Positions 24,386 through 33,410 of a stretch of DNA of 64,000 bases are shown here, piece after piece (positions within the stretch are counted from its first letter, which is position 1; every line of letters starts with the position of its first letter). The notes beneath the pieces were generated by a model. It was given only the letters and a program-made list of their open reading frames with translations. It did no database searches and was not told where the DNA came from. A program made the position numbers and the translations under genes. Source of the DNA: an uncultured Clostridia bacterium (GTDB taxonomy: Bacteria; Bacillota; Clostridia; Oscillospirales; Acutalibacteraceae); the NCBI GenBank assembly GCA_947585745.1, contig CANPXF010000001.1, positions 1 to 64,000 on the forward strand. Reading direction: 5' to 3'.

Positions 24386-26980
24386 TTAAAATCTCTGAAT
24401 TAAAGGTGACAACATAGCCGCCAACGACCAGAACAGCGAGTAAATTAAAATCTGAATTGTTCCCAAAACAGCGCTTCCCGCATAAAGGCAGAGCGTCGCA
24501 ACAAGCAACAGCCCGAGCACAAGCGCTATAAGCTGGATAACTATTGCAAGCGAAATATTGCCCTTAATTCTCATACAGCCTGCGACGCCGCGAACCATAG
24601 ATGAAACCTTTCCCCTTGTTCCGAGGTACGCGCGCGATTTTTCCTCAACCTGCGACTGCGCCTCCTTACACACATTTCCAAGTCCCGTCGGGAGAATTTT
24701 AATACTGCGGTAATAAAGCGCAAAATCCTCGGCTATACTCTCGGCGGTTATATTGCAGTCGGTTGTACGGATAAGATAGCTAAGTCCGCTTTGCTCGCCT
24801 TTTTGCAGAGCCTCGGCAATTTCTTTGTCGGGAGTATACGTGGTAACGAACATAGAAATCAACTCGCCCTGCTGTGCGAGATATGTTACCTTCCTGCCCT
24901 CAATGAGATATTTTTCCTCGTAATCCTCAGACGGGGTTTCTATATTATATTTACGCATAAGGGTTCGGTTGCCCACCAAAACACGCTGTCCGTTTACTCT
25001 GCCGACCAATCCCATTGAGTCCTCATAAAGCACGGTTTCAACATCGGGCAGGGAGGCATTATGCTCCTTAGATAATATTCCCCTGTTAAATACTGACGCC
25101 ATAGGACTTCCCGCCTCGCGCAAAATCGCCGCCGCGGCAAGAACACTCTCGTCGGTTCTGTGATTTGCAAAGGTTTTAATGCCGTCAAGCTTAACACTGC
25201 CCTCGGGATAGAGGTCGTTTGAATCTATCATAACCGCGTTTGTGTCGCAAAACTGCTTAACCGAAGGATACCCTGCAATCATCGCGCCGTTGCGGTTGAG
25301 TTTTTTGCAGAGAATACGCATCGGGAGATTAACCGCAAGCAAAGTGCAAATCGGAATACTCACCGCCGTCATTACAGCCAGCGTGTCAACCGCCCCGACA
25401 AATGACGAATTCATAATTCCGTACATAAAAGCGACAACGAGCGAGCATATAGACGTCACGGGAGCAATTTTTCCCGCCAAATCCTCGCTCGGGTCGGGAG
25501 CGTATGAAATTTTCAGAAAGTTTGAGAGGAACTTTGTTTTGTGATGATATGTGATAATCGGACGGTCGGTTACGGTTCCGCTCATCATCTTCTTCGCAAT
25601 TTCCTCATTCGTATAAATTTTTACGGCGTGGCTCGGAGTTTTCGAGGAAATAAATTTAAAGTTGTCCTTAACTCTAAGCACCATCATAAGCTTTCCGATA
25701 CAGTTGCACAAAAAGCCGAACGAAACGATTATTCCGTAAAAGCTGATGTCAAATTTCTCCGCGCCCGCAAGCCTGAACAGAGAAACTATTGTCTGAAGTC
25801 CCATTCCGATAGAGGCGATAGCGAGAGCCGTATCGGAATTTCCCCTGACCTTGGCAAGAGGCGTAAGCCCCGAATAAATTGTAATTCTGTTCGCAAAAAT
25901 TACAACTCCCGTAAAAATCAGGTTAATAACCGCGTAAACTATCGGCGCGTTTGCGACCGACGCCAAAACAGGCTCGGGGAAAAATCCCACGATAACCGTG
26001 ATGACAAGCTGAAGAAACGTCACAATACTCATCAGAACGCTTCTCGCAAACAGCTTTTTGATATTCAAATTCAGCTCGTAAAGAATACTCTTTGTATCCT
26101 CTTCTCCCGTATAATCGTCAACCGTTACGACCTGGTCGGCAGGCAAATCGGAATCGTCTGAGTTATCGTTTGAAAATATCCCCACAACCGCCGAAAGCAC
26201 CTTTTCCTTTCTTGAACGGGTATCCCCCTCGGGAGCGACCGTTTCAACTTTCGCCATTTCTGTTTTTATAACCTGTGAAATTGACGGATTTTTAGAGCGC
26301 AGATACTGCTCGTATTCTCCCTTTACCACTTGTGAAAATCTTCCCGCCTTAACGTGGAGCTTTTCAACCTCGCTGTCCTGTTTATAAACGGGTACCTTTG
26401 AACGTACTGTTTTTGCGTCTGGCGCGGGCTTTTTTATGCCGAATTTTTTCTCGTAATTTCCCTCGTAGGGATTTTTCTTCGACGGCTCGTCCTTCAAAAC
26501 ATCCAAGGTTCCGTCAGAAGGCGAGAACATCGCTCCGATTTCGGGGTCGACCTCTGAAAATACGGGACTTTCCTCAATTACATCCTCCGCAATTTCAGCT
26601 CCCTCTGGGATTTCGGGAGTGAGGTTTATAATCTGATTTTCGTCATCCGAATCCATAATCAACTCCGCCTGCATAGTCGCAGCGTTCTTTTCACCTTTAA
26701 TAGAGTTATTTTCCTCTTTTTCGGTTTTATTTTCATCAATCTCTAAAGGATTGCGGTTTGTAAGCCTGACCTTTTTATCCGCCGTGCTGAAAATCTCGTC
26801 CATTTCGGGACGCGCCCCGTATTTTTCCGCGGCTTTCTTCATCGCGTCACGCTCGGATATGTAGCGTGTTTCGGCGAGAATTTGTTCCAGCTTAAACTCC
26901 TTTTTAGGCTCGGCTGACGAATTTGAAGAAATATTTATTTTTTCATTTTTCAAATCGTTATTTTGCTTTTTATTTTTCAT
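24386..26980 (-). CDS. Degenerate P-type ATPase-like membrane protein
   Basis: 864 residues. The first ~300 are hydrophilic, charged and probably disordered. Then come membrane segments and a region that lines up with heavy-metal P1B-ATPases: SIPICTLLAVNLPMRI where CPC-containing TM6 would be, then CDTNAVMIDSNDLYPEG near residue 585 where DTVVFDKTGTLTEG is expected, and GRVNGQRVLVGNRTLMRKY as the N-domain nucleotide-binding segment. The phosphorylated Asp position is kept but KTGT is gone. CPC is lost, and I find no TGE or GDGxND motif. Two or three C-terminal membrane segments follow. A regulatory or structural pseudo-enzyme is the best guess. Start at ATG behind AAAGGA, 4 nt after rlmB. Confidence 0.7.
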   Translation of the reverse strand: MKNKKQNNDLKNEKINISSNSSAEPKKEFKLEQILAETRYISERDAMKKAAEKYGARPEMDEIFSTADKKVRLTNRNPLEIDENKTEKEENNSIKGEKNAATMQAELIMDSDDENQIINLTPEIPEGAEIAEDVIEESPVFSEVDPEIGAMFSPSDGTLDVLKDEPSKKNPYEGNYEKKFGIKKPAPDAKTVRSKVPVYKQDSEVEKLHVKAGRFSQVVKGEYEQYLRSKNPSISQVIKTEMAKVETVAPEGDTRSRKEKVLSAVVGIFSNDNSDDSDLPADQVVTVDDYTGEEDTKSILYELNLNIKKLFARSVLMSIVTFLQLVITVIVGFFPEPVLASVANAPIVYAVINLIFTGVVIFANRITIYSGLTPLAKVRGNSDTALAIASIGMGLQTIVSLFRLAGAEKFDISFYGIIVSFGFLCNCIGKLMMVLRVKDNFKFISSKTPSHAVKIYTNEEIAKKMMSGTVTDRPIITYHHKTKFLSNFLKISYAPDPSEDLAGKIAPVTSICSLVVAFMYGIMNSSFVGAVDTLAVMTAVSIPICTLLAVNLPMRILCKKLNRNGAMIAGYPSVKQFCDTNAVMIDSNDLYPEGSVKLDGIKTFANHRTDESVLAAAAILREAGSPMASVFNRGILSKEHNASLPDVETVLYEDSMGLVGRVNGQRVLVGNRTLMRKYNIETPSEDYEEKYLIEGRKVTYLAQQGELISMFVTTYTPDKEIAEALQKGEQSGLSYLIRTTDCNITAESIAEDFALYYRSIKILPTGLGNVCKEAQSQVEEKSRAYLGTRGKVSSMVRGVAGCMRIKGNISLAIVIQLIALVLGLLLVATLCLYAGSAVLGTIQILIYSLFWSLAAMLSPLIQRF

Positions 26981-26984
26981 TAAA

Positions 26985-27737
26985 TCAATCCTTTTTTTCG
27001 ATTACAGCGTACATCAGAACCCCCGCCGCAACCGACGCGTTAAGAGATTTTATTTTTCCTTTCATCGGCAGAGAAACAATTTCATCACATTTTTCTCTGA
27101 CAAGACGGCTTATGCCTTTCCCCTCGTTTCCGATTACAAGCGCCGTCGCTCCTCTGAAATCGCATTTTGTATAATCTGTTCCGTTCATATCGGCGCCGTA
27201 AACCCATACTCCCCGCTTTTTCAGCTCCTCTATCGTATTGCTGATATTCGTAACCCTCGCTACGGGAACGTACTCAACAGCGCCCGCAGACGCTTTGCCT
27301 GTAGCGTAACTCAACGCGGCGCTCCTGCGTTTTGGAATAATAATGCCGTGCGCTCCCGTACATTCCGCGGTACGGATAATCGCGCCGAGGTTGTGCGGGT
27401 CCTCAATTTCGTCAAGGACAATTATAAACGGGCTTTCTTTTCTTTCCTCAGCCAGCTTGAAAATATCGTCAACCTCGGCATACTGCTTAACCGCGCAATA
27501 GGCAATTATTCCCTGATGATTTACTCCGCCCGAAATATAATCCAGCTTTCTTGAATCAACCTCTTTAATAGGAATTTTCTTTTTTTTCGCTTTAGCCAAA
27601 ATTGCGACTGCCGAGCCGTTTTTTTCTCCCTTTGCTACAAGAATACGGTCAATTGCGCGACCGCTCCTCAACGCCTCGCTGACGGGATTTCTGCCGATAA
27701 TCACGTCGTCATTTTTCCTTGTGTTTTCTGCGTTCAT
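26985..27737 (-). CDS. rlmB: 23S rRNA 2'-O-methyltransferase, TrmH/RlmB family
   Basis: 250 residues. An N-terminal substrate-binding domain (VIIGRNPVSEALRSGR) and a SPOUT knot domain with LDEIEDPHNLGAIIRTAECTG, VIGNEGKGISRLV and SLNASVAAGVLMY, the three SPOUT motifs. RlmB methylates G2251 in the 23S P-loop; close relatives act on other sites. First gene of the operon with the pseudo-ATPase and rpe. Confidence 0.92.
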   Translation of the reverse strand: MNAENTRKNDDVIIGRNPVSEALRSGRAIDRILVAKGEKNGSAVAILAKAKKKKIPIKEVDSRKLDYISGGVNHQGIIAYCAVKQYAEVDDIFKLAEERKESPFIIVLDEIEDPHNLGAIIRTAECTGAHGIIIPKRRSAALSYATGKASAGAVEYVPVARVTNISNTIEELKKRGVWVYGADMNGTDYTKCDFRGATALVIGNEGKGISRLVREKCDEIVSLPMKGKIKSLNASVAAGVLMYAVIEKKD

Positions 27738-27872
27738 ATTCCAACGTCCTTGTTTTTACAATATACCAATTTAAATTATACCAAACTGTGTCGTACAGAT
27801 AATTTATTTAAAGAAAAAACACGATTTTTTTAGACTTTATACGCAATAGAGCGTTTTACAAATAAAAACAGT

Positions 27873-27926
27873 AAAAAACAGTCAGCGAATGACAAATAAA
27901 TATCCGTTGTCCGCTGACTGTTTTTA
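27873..27926. terminator. Bidirectional terminator
   Basis: ACAGTCAGCG / CGCTGACTGT (27878-27887, 27912-27921) with a further internal ACA/TGT pairing. It is followed by TTTTTATC on + and TTTTTTAC on -. It ends the DUF6512 gene on the minus strand, upstream of rlmB. Confidence 0.85.
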
Positions 27927-27954
27927 TCATATGAATTAATCGTATGAATTAAAT

Positions 27955-28512
27955 TTACTCTTTTACATTAAGATATACGGCTCCCATATCCACGCTGTCG
28001 GGGATTATTCCGTACATTCCGCTTTGGCTGTCCATAAACAGATTCATTTTCGGCGGAAAAGCCGTAAACGAAAAATACATCACAAAAATTAAAAGCAACA
28101 TAAAGCACGCCACAGAGAAAAATCCCGCTATGTTTCCGCTTTTAAGCGTAAGCGCTTTTGATAAAATAAATCCAACCGCAAGAGAAACGAGCGTTATCGG
28201 CGCGTTGAAATCGCTCGGCAAAATTCTTGCCAAAGCTATATAAATAAAAACCGCGAGGTAAAGTCCGAGCGCCTTGGCGGTAACGAACTGCCTGAAATAC
28301 GGCTTCGCGCACATAAGCTCCAGCGCTCCGTAGAGAATATAGCTTAAAATAATCGGTTTGACCTGTTCCCATATACTCATATTTACGGAGCCGAAAAGTA
28401 TACCGATTGTACCCTCGCCCGTCATAGAATAGATTGAACGCAGAAACACCGTGGCCGCCATACAAAAAAGTATTCCCGAAAGCTCCATTATGTTAAAAAG
28501 AGATTTTTTCAT
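27955..28512 (-). CDS. DUF6512-like membrane protein
   Basis: 185 residues with five or six membrane segments. The stretch FGSVNMSIWEQVKPIILSYI fits the family motif around SVWEHLK, and the C-terminus has the FPPKMNLFMDSQSGMYGI ending seen in this group. Function unknown. Start at MKKSLFN behind GAGGAG; the frame extends seven codons upstream without an SD. Confidence 0.7.
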   Translation of the reverse strand: MKKSLFNIMELSGILFCMAATVFLRSIYSMTGEGTIGILFGSVNMSIWEQVKPIILSYILYGALELMCAKPYFRQFVTAKALGLYLAVFIYIALARILPSDFNAPITLVSLAVGFILSKALTLKSGNIAGFFSVACFMLLLIFVMYFSFTAFPPKMNLFMDSQSGMYGIIPDSVDMGAVYLNVKE

Positions 28513-29005
28513 TTTATCGCTCCTCTTAATCATTTATATGAAATAAGAAAAGTTAAAATGAAAAAATTACATTTTTTTAACAGTTAATTTCAATTGGGAA
28601 TTAAATACGAATTTTTTTATTTTTATTAAGAAATATACTATTTGTATTGTTCTTATTTTTAAACAAAATTGTGGAAAAGTCTGTTGAAAATGTTAATAAC
28701 CGCTTTCAAGCATAGCATTTATCAGCGTTTATTTTATGATTTTTTTAACTTTCCACATACTCCACAAAGTTTTCCACATTATTCTTTTAAGAAAATTTTT
28801 CCAAAATTTATTTTACAGATAGTAATATCCGCCTGTCAATTACATAAAAGAAAAATAAAAATTTCAATGCTGAAATTTTAACTTATTTTAAGTCCAATCT
28901 TTGTCTGAAACATAGACTTTTTAATCTTGAATACACCGCCTCCGGCGGGCAAACCGCTTTCAGCGTAAACCGCGTTCGCCGAAGGATATGCTCCGCTTCT
29001 GAACT
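28513..29005. other. AT-rich intergenic with DnaA-box-like motifs
   Basis: About 490 bp without a gene between two minus-strand genes. Near 28670-28778 are four Tn-CCACA motifs: TTTTCCACA on - at 28670-28678, CTTTCCACA at 28749-28757, a TCCACA at 28761-28766 and TTTTCCACA at 28770-28778, each one or two bases from the DnaA box. They sit in very AT-rich DNA. A short GC-rich patch with CCGCC-tcc-GGCGG (28936-28948) follows. No dnaA, dnaN or rpmH gene is near, so an origin is unproven. Confidence 0.45.
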
Positions 29006-29043
29006 AAAAAGGTTCCCCGCGTTTAAAGGCGGGAAACCTTTTT
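29006..29043 (-). terminator. Terminator of PAP2 gene
   Basis: AAAAAGGTTTCCCGC / GCGGGGAACCTTTTT around a short loop when read on the minus strand, a stem of about 15 bp with a terminal T-run. Confidence 0.85.
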
Positions 29044-29056
29044 GATGTTACAGATG

Positions 29057-29596
29057 TTATATAAAAGTTTGTATAAAATAATTGAAAATTGATACAGACG
29101 CCGCTCCGCACAACAGTCCGAGAACCATTCCCACCAAAACATCGGAGAGATAGTGAACTCTCAAATAAACTCTCGACATCGCAATCATAACGGCGCAGAA
29201 CAGCACGAACAGTATTGTTAACGGACTGCACCTAAAAATCGCCACGGAAACTACGCAGAACGAAGCCGAGGTATGACCTGACGGAAAGGAATAGTATTTC
29301 GGTCTGTGTATAAGCTGTTCGTCGTCGGAAAGCTTCCAAACGGGTCTTTCACGCCGTACGATGTGCTTTAGTATCAACTCGCAGAGCGTCTGCGTAAACG
29401 CTAAAGCGAAAATAATATTTGCTCCCGTAACCCTCCACGGAGCGTAAATAAGAAACGGCATACATATCGCGAACCATATCATTCCCGCGTTTCCCGCTGA
29501 TGAGGCGGCTATCATTATTCTGTTTTTCAAAGGCGAGCGGAACCTGATAATGTTGTCGATTACCTTATCGTCAAGCTCCTGTATCTTTTTAAACAT
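29057..29596 (-). CDS. PAP2-family membrane phosphatase
   Basis: 179 residues. All three PAP2 motifs are intact: KHIVRRERP (KX6RP), SFPSGHTSA (PSGH) and SRVYLRVHYLSD (SRX5HX3D). Five or six membrane segments. The family dephosphorylates lipid phosphates such as undecaprenyl pyrophosphate or phosphatidic acid outside the membrane; which one is not decidable here. Monocistronic. Confidence 0.9.
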   Translation of the reverse strand: MFKKIQELDDKVIDNIIRFRSPLKNRIMIAASSAGNAGMIWFAICMPFLIYAPWRVTGANIIFALAFTQTLCELILKHIVRRERPVWKLSDDEQLIHRPKYYSFPSGHTSASFCVVSVAIFRCSPLTILFVLFCAVMIAMSRVYLRVHYLSDVLVGMVLGLLCGAASVSIFNYFIQTFI

Positions 29597-29736
29597 AATT
29601 TTACCCCATAGCTTTCAGCATTACAATTTATTATAGCATAGATAATAATGTTTGAAAAGCAGATTTTTTTACATTATTTTTACCGCTCTTGTCTTTTTCC
29701 TTACACTTCTCCCGAATAACGGGTTTTTCGGCAGTC

Positions 29737-29769
29737 AAAAATCTCCCGAGTAAAAACCCGGGAGATTTT
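29737..29769 (-). terminator. Terminator of CotH-BIG2 gene
   Basis: AAATCTCCCG / CGGGAGATTT, followed on the minus strand by TTTTTGACTG. Confidence 0.85.
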
Positions 29770-29783
29770 ACACTATATTGTTA

Positions 29784-32096
29784 TTACTTTACTTTTACTT
29801 TAATTTTAAACGAAACTCCGTTTACCTTTAAAGTAATTTTCGCGGAGCCTTTTTTCAGCGCCTTAATTTTAACGGTCTTTGCGTTCGCCTTTGAAACAAC
29901 CTTCGCAACCTTCTTTTTAGATGTTTTATAAACATTTTTAACGGAGGAAGCCTTACCCGTAATTTTTACGGAAAGCTTTTTGCCCTTTTTAATCGGATAG
30001 GTTTTTGACTTGCTGTATTTTTTACCGCCCACCTTGACAGTCGGATTTGAGCTTACGGTAACCTTACAGCTTAATTTCTTTCCTGTTGTGAGGGTAGCGG
30101 TAATGTTCGCGGTACCCTTTTTAAGAGCCGTTACCTTTCCGTTTTTAACCGTTGCAACCGAAGCTTTTGACGAGCTCCACTTCTTTACGCCCGCGTTTGT
30201 TACCTTTAGTGTTTTAGTCGCTCCCGCCTTAAGAGTCGCGGTTTTTGCCGAAATTTTAGCGGTCTTTTCGGGCGTCTTAGTATCGTCCTTATTATCAACC
30301 GTAGTTTGGTTAACCGTTTGCGGAGATAATTCCTTTGAAAGCCACGCCGAACGGCTTATCATCCAGTCACGGCAATAATCATACATACCCTTAAAGTCGT
30401 TCTTATAGCTCGTAGCGTTTTTATTGACCGAGTATGTTTTCGCGCTGTCGTCATAAACCGCTTTATTAAGGCTTGAATGATTCGCAATCCAGCTTCCCGT
30501 ATTAAGCAACCAACCGCTTGTATAATTCATCTGCGCGCTTTTTTCAATCAGCTTGTAATATTCGTCAGCCGTGTAAAGCTCCGAATTAATACTTTCGCTG
30601 TATTTCACTCCCGCAAAATGGTCGATAGCGGGTACAAATTTCTCAAACCAGATTTGGGTCGCTCTTTCTGTAACGGGTGTGTTTTGAGCAAGCCGGTTCA
30701 TAATATTTGAAGAAGTTTTTGAGTTTGCGCTCTTGCCCTTATTTTTACACCACCAGCCCGTGTACTGCTCATAGTCGGAAACTCCCATACTTCTAAGCTC
30801 GCTTTCAACTCCGACAGCATTGCCGAGAGAGTTGTCAAAATCCCATACGGGCGAGCCGTAGAACTTGAAGCTTCCGTTTTCGTCTTGATGATATGTGAAG
30901 AACAGACTTGAAACACCGCAGTCCCAGTTTTTGCCCAGCTCATTGATGAGATAAAGCTTAGCAAGCGAATCGATGTCCGCATATGGGGATAAATCGGCGG
31001 TCTTTGTTCTTGCCGCGTTATAGAAAGCCTCAAACTTTTTCTTTACATAAGAGGATACCTCATTATATCCGGGGTCGCCCTGTGAAAGCTCGGGAGCTTT
31101 AATTGAAACCTTTATTCCGCCCGAAATTGTAACGAAAAAGTCCTCGCCGTATGTCGCGGCAGAGTCAACCTCGCAAAGGAACGGAAAATCCTCCTTGACG
31201 CTTCCGTCGGCGTTAAGATAATCTGTTTCGTCAAAATCATCTACAAGCGCTTTTGAGCCGACCTCAACCTTTTCCGCCATTTGATATGAACCCCAATAAT
31301 ATCCGTTCACATAGAAATCCACATAGCGTGAATCCGAAGCATACGGCATACCTACCGCGTCGGAAAGGTCGTAAAGAAAACGGTTTCTCGACAGAGAGTC
31401 GTCCTGATAGTTCGCGAGTATCGAATACTTTTTGGACTCTTTCATTCCCGCTATGCTTACCGCCGAATCATAAGTGATGTTATAAGCCTTTTTCGGTTTC
31501 TGCCAGGTAGTATTGCCTCTGCCCTTTATCTTCTTAATAGCGGTGTTGTCAATTTTTCCGTCGGGCGTAACTATCGCTCCCGTCGCCTTGGCGCTGTTAC
31601 CTTTGTCAACATTAAGATAAGACATAAGGTCTGCGCCGTTGCCGTCAGCGTTGCTGTTATTTATATAGATTGCCGCCTCGGCGTTTGACTTCATAAATTT
31701 AAGCTTATATGCGGTATTATCCGCCTTAACATCGTAGCCCGCGCCCTCGCTGTAACTTACACTCGCGGTTTTTGACGGAGCAATTTCAGTTCCGTTTACC
31801 GTTACGGCGTTTGAAAAAGCGTTGTAGATGTCAACCTTTTTGCTGTCCGCCGATGTAGGCAGGAAGAAATATTTTTCATTCGGCTTTGCTTCATAGTAAT
31901 CCTCATCGTGGATACTCTGCCATTTCTGCCAAGCCTCGCCGTCCTGTGAATCGGAAACAGCGTGAACATACAGGGCCTTTTCTATGTTAAAACCCGCGGG
32001 CGCTGTCGGCGCTGTTTCCTCTGCGTTTATGCTCATCGCCGAACACACGGAAACAAGCATAAGAATCGAAAGAAATAATGATAATGTCCTTTTCAT
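29784..32096 (-). CDS. Secreted CotH-like protein with C-terminal BIG2 repeats
   Basis: 770 residues. Signal peptide (1-25), then a CotH kinase-like domain: IKGRGNTTWQKPKKAYNI near 190, LANYQDDSLSRNRFLYDLS, and VWDFDNSLGN near 422, the metal-binding Asp motif. CotH proteins phosphorylate spore-coat partners in Bacillus; in Ruminococcus and relatives, CotH domains are also common on secreted polysaccharide-degrading assemblies. Residues ~620-770 form two Ig-like BIG2 units (WSSSKASVATVKNGKVTAL and a Lys-rich second unit) that recur almost unchanged at the ends of two other secreted proteins in the window. No dockerin is seen. Monocistronic. Confidence 0.88.
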   Translation of the reverse strand: MKRTLSLFLSILMLVSVCSAMSINAEETAPTAPAGFNIEKALYVHAVSDSQDGEAWQKWQSIHDEDYYEAKPNEKYFFLPTSADSKKVDIYNAFSNAVTVNGTEIAPSKTASVSYSEGAGYDVKADNTAYKLKFMKSNAEAAIYINNSNADGNGADLMSYLNVDKGNSAKATGAIVTPDGKIDNTAIKKIKGRGNTTWQKPKKAYNITYDSAVSIAGMKESKKYSILANYQDDSLSRNRFLYDLSDAVGMPYASDSRYVDFYVNGYYWGSYQMAEKVEVGSKALVDDFDETDYLNADGSVKEDFPFLCEVDSAATYGEDFFVTISGGIKVSIKAPELSQGDPGYNEVSSYVKKKFEAFYNAARTKTADLSPYADIDSLAKLYLINELGKNWDCGVSSLFFTYHQDENGSFKFYGSPVWDFDNSLGNAVGVESELRSMGVSDYEQYTGWWCKNKGKSANSKTSSNIMNRLAQNTPVTERATQIWFEKFVPAIDHFAGVKYSESINSELYTADEYYKLIEKSAQMNYTSGWLLNTGSWIANHSSLNKAVYDDSAKTYSVNKNATSYKNDFKGMYDYCRDWMISRSAWLSKELSPQTVNQTTVDNKDDTKTPEKTAKISAKTATLKAGATKTLKVTNAGVKKWSSSKASVATVKNGKVTALKKGTANITATLTTGKKLSCKVTVSSNPTVKVGGKKYSKSKTYPIKKGKKLSVKITGKASSVKNVYKTSKKKVAKVVSKANAKTVKIKALKKGSAKITLKVNGVSFKIKVKVK

Positions 32097-32184
32097 AATC
32101 GTCCTCCTTAACTAAAGAAACTTGTGTATCAAAACTTCCAATTAAATTATAATATAATAATTTGATAATGTCAAAACATTTAAA

Positions 32185-32212
32185 GAAAAACACACCGTTT
32201 TAAAACGGTGCG
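32185..32212 (-). terminator. spoVAD terminator
   Basis: CACCGTTT TA AAACGGTG (32193-32210), followed on the minus strand by GTTTTTC. It lies just after the spoVAD stop. Confidence 0.75.
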
Positions 32213-32222
32213 TTTAAAATAT

Positions 32223-33233
32223 TCACTCAGCGATGATGTTAACAAGGTGCGCTATTGAGGGTATTGAATTGCCCTGCTGTGACGACGTCGGGCTCATAAG
32301 CGCGCCAGTTGCCATAAAAAGAACATTTTTGTATTTTCCTTTTTTTATTTCGGGCAGAATTGTCGAGCATAAAACCGACGCCGAGCAACCGCATCCCGAA
32401 CCGCCCGCGTGAACGTCCTGTTTTTCTCGGTTATAAATCATAAGTCCGCAGTCGTTGTGCCTGCCGACAATGTCAATCCCCTCCTGTGAGAGAATATCGT
32501 AAAGACATTTGGAGCCTACCGTACCCAAATCCCCCGTTAAAATTAAATCATAATCCTCGGGCGAGGTTTGTGTATCGCCTAAAAAATCCAATATAGTCTG
32601 CGCCGCCGCGGGAGCCATAGCCGCGCCCATATTGTTGAGGTCGGTTATGTCGTAATCGCGGATTTTTCCGACTGTGGCGCGGATAATCCTCGGTCCCTTT
32701 GAATCCTTCTCCATAATACAGCAACCGCTTCCCGTAACAGTCCATTGCGCTGACGGCGTACGCTGACCGCCGTATTCAAGAGGCGACCTGTACTGGCGTT
32801 CAGCGGTACAGAAATGCGAAGACGTTACGCACGCCGAACAGTTGCTCGCGCCGCTTGATACCGACATTGAAGCCATAATAAGTCCCTGCGCCATTGTCGA
32901 ACACGCACCGTACTGACCGAGATAAGGAATATTAAAATCCTTTAAGCCGTAGCTTGAGCTGATACATTGATTCAGCAAATCGCCCGCAAAAATCATATCC
33001 ACGTCCTCCGCCTTTTTATTGACGGAGTTAAGAGCGTGGATAACCGCCTCTCTCTGAAAATGACACTCCGCAAGCTCAAAGGTCTTTTGCCCCGCGTACG
33101 CGTCGTAAATTACCTCGCTGAAATTTTCGCCGAGAGGGCCCTCCGCCTCCTTTTTTCCCGCAATTGAGCTAAAGCCTGTTATATTTATTTTATCCTCAAA
33201 GGTGAACGTGTATTTACCGTTTCTCTTTATCAT
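32223..33233 (-). CDS. spoVAD: Stage V sporulation protein AD
   Basis: 336 residues with a thiolase-like fold. Recognisable blocks are GPLGENFSEVIYDAYAGQKTF-type N-terminus, YGACSTMAQGLIMASM and QRTPSAQWTVTGSGCCIM, and the C-terminal GALMSPTSSQQGNSIPSIAH. SpoVAD binds dipicolinic acid and takes part in its uptake by the forespore through the SpoVA channel. In most spore-formers it lies between spoVAC and spoVAE; here it is alone, so those genes would have to be elsewhere. Marks the organism as a spore-former or descendant of one. Confidence 0.93.
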   Translation of the reverse strand: MIKRNGKYTFTFEDKINITGFSSIAGKKEAEGPLGENFSEVIYDAYAGQKTFELAECHFQREAVIHALNSVNKKAEDVDMIFAGDLLNQCISSSYGLKDFNIPYLGQYGACSTMAQGLIMASMSVSSGASNCSACVTSSHFCTAERQYRSPLEYGGQRTPSAQWTVTGSGCCIMEKDSKGPRIIRATVGKIRDYDITDLNNMGAAMAPAAAQTILDFLGDTQTSPEDYDLILTGDLGTVGSKCLYDILSQEGIDIVGRHNDCGLMIYNREKQDVHAGGSGCGCSASVLCSTILPEIKKGKYKNVLFMATGALMSPTSSQQGNSIPSIAHLVNIIAE

Positions 33234-33355
33234 AAAATCATCCTTTCTTTAACATTATAAACAGGAAGAATATACCTGATTTCCGCTTAAAAGCAGATGT
33301 CAATATTATTGTGTGCAAAAAAAGGAGATTTTATTTGTATTTTATTTTTGTTATT

Positions 33356-33388
33356 AAAAGAGCGTGAGCGATTAACGCTCACGCTTTT
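33356..33388 (-). terminator. vanW-family gene terminator
   Basis: AAAAGAGCGTGAGCG / CGCTCACGCTTTT with a 5-nt loop; a T-rich tract closes the stem in both orientations. Confidence 0.8.
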
Positions 33389-33410
33389 CATCCATCGTTA
33401 TCTAATCGTT

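Noticed and set aside
28660-28880. Calling this the chromosomal origin
   Set aside because: Boxes are imperfect and none of dnaA, dnaN, rpmH or gyrB is adjacent.
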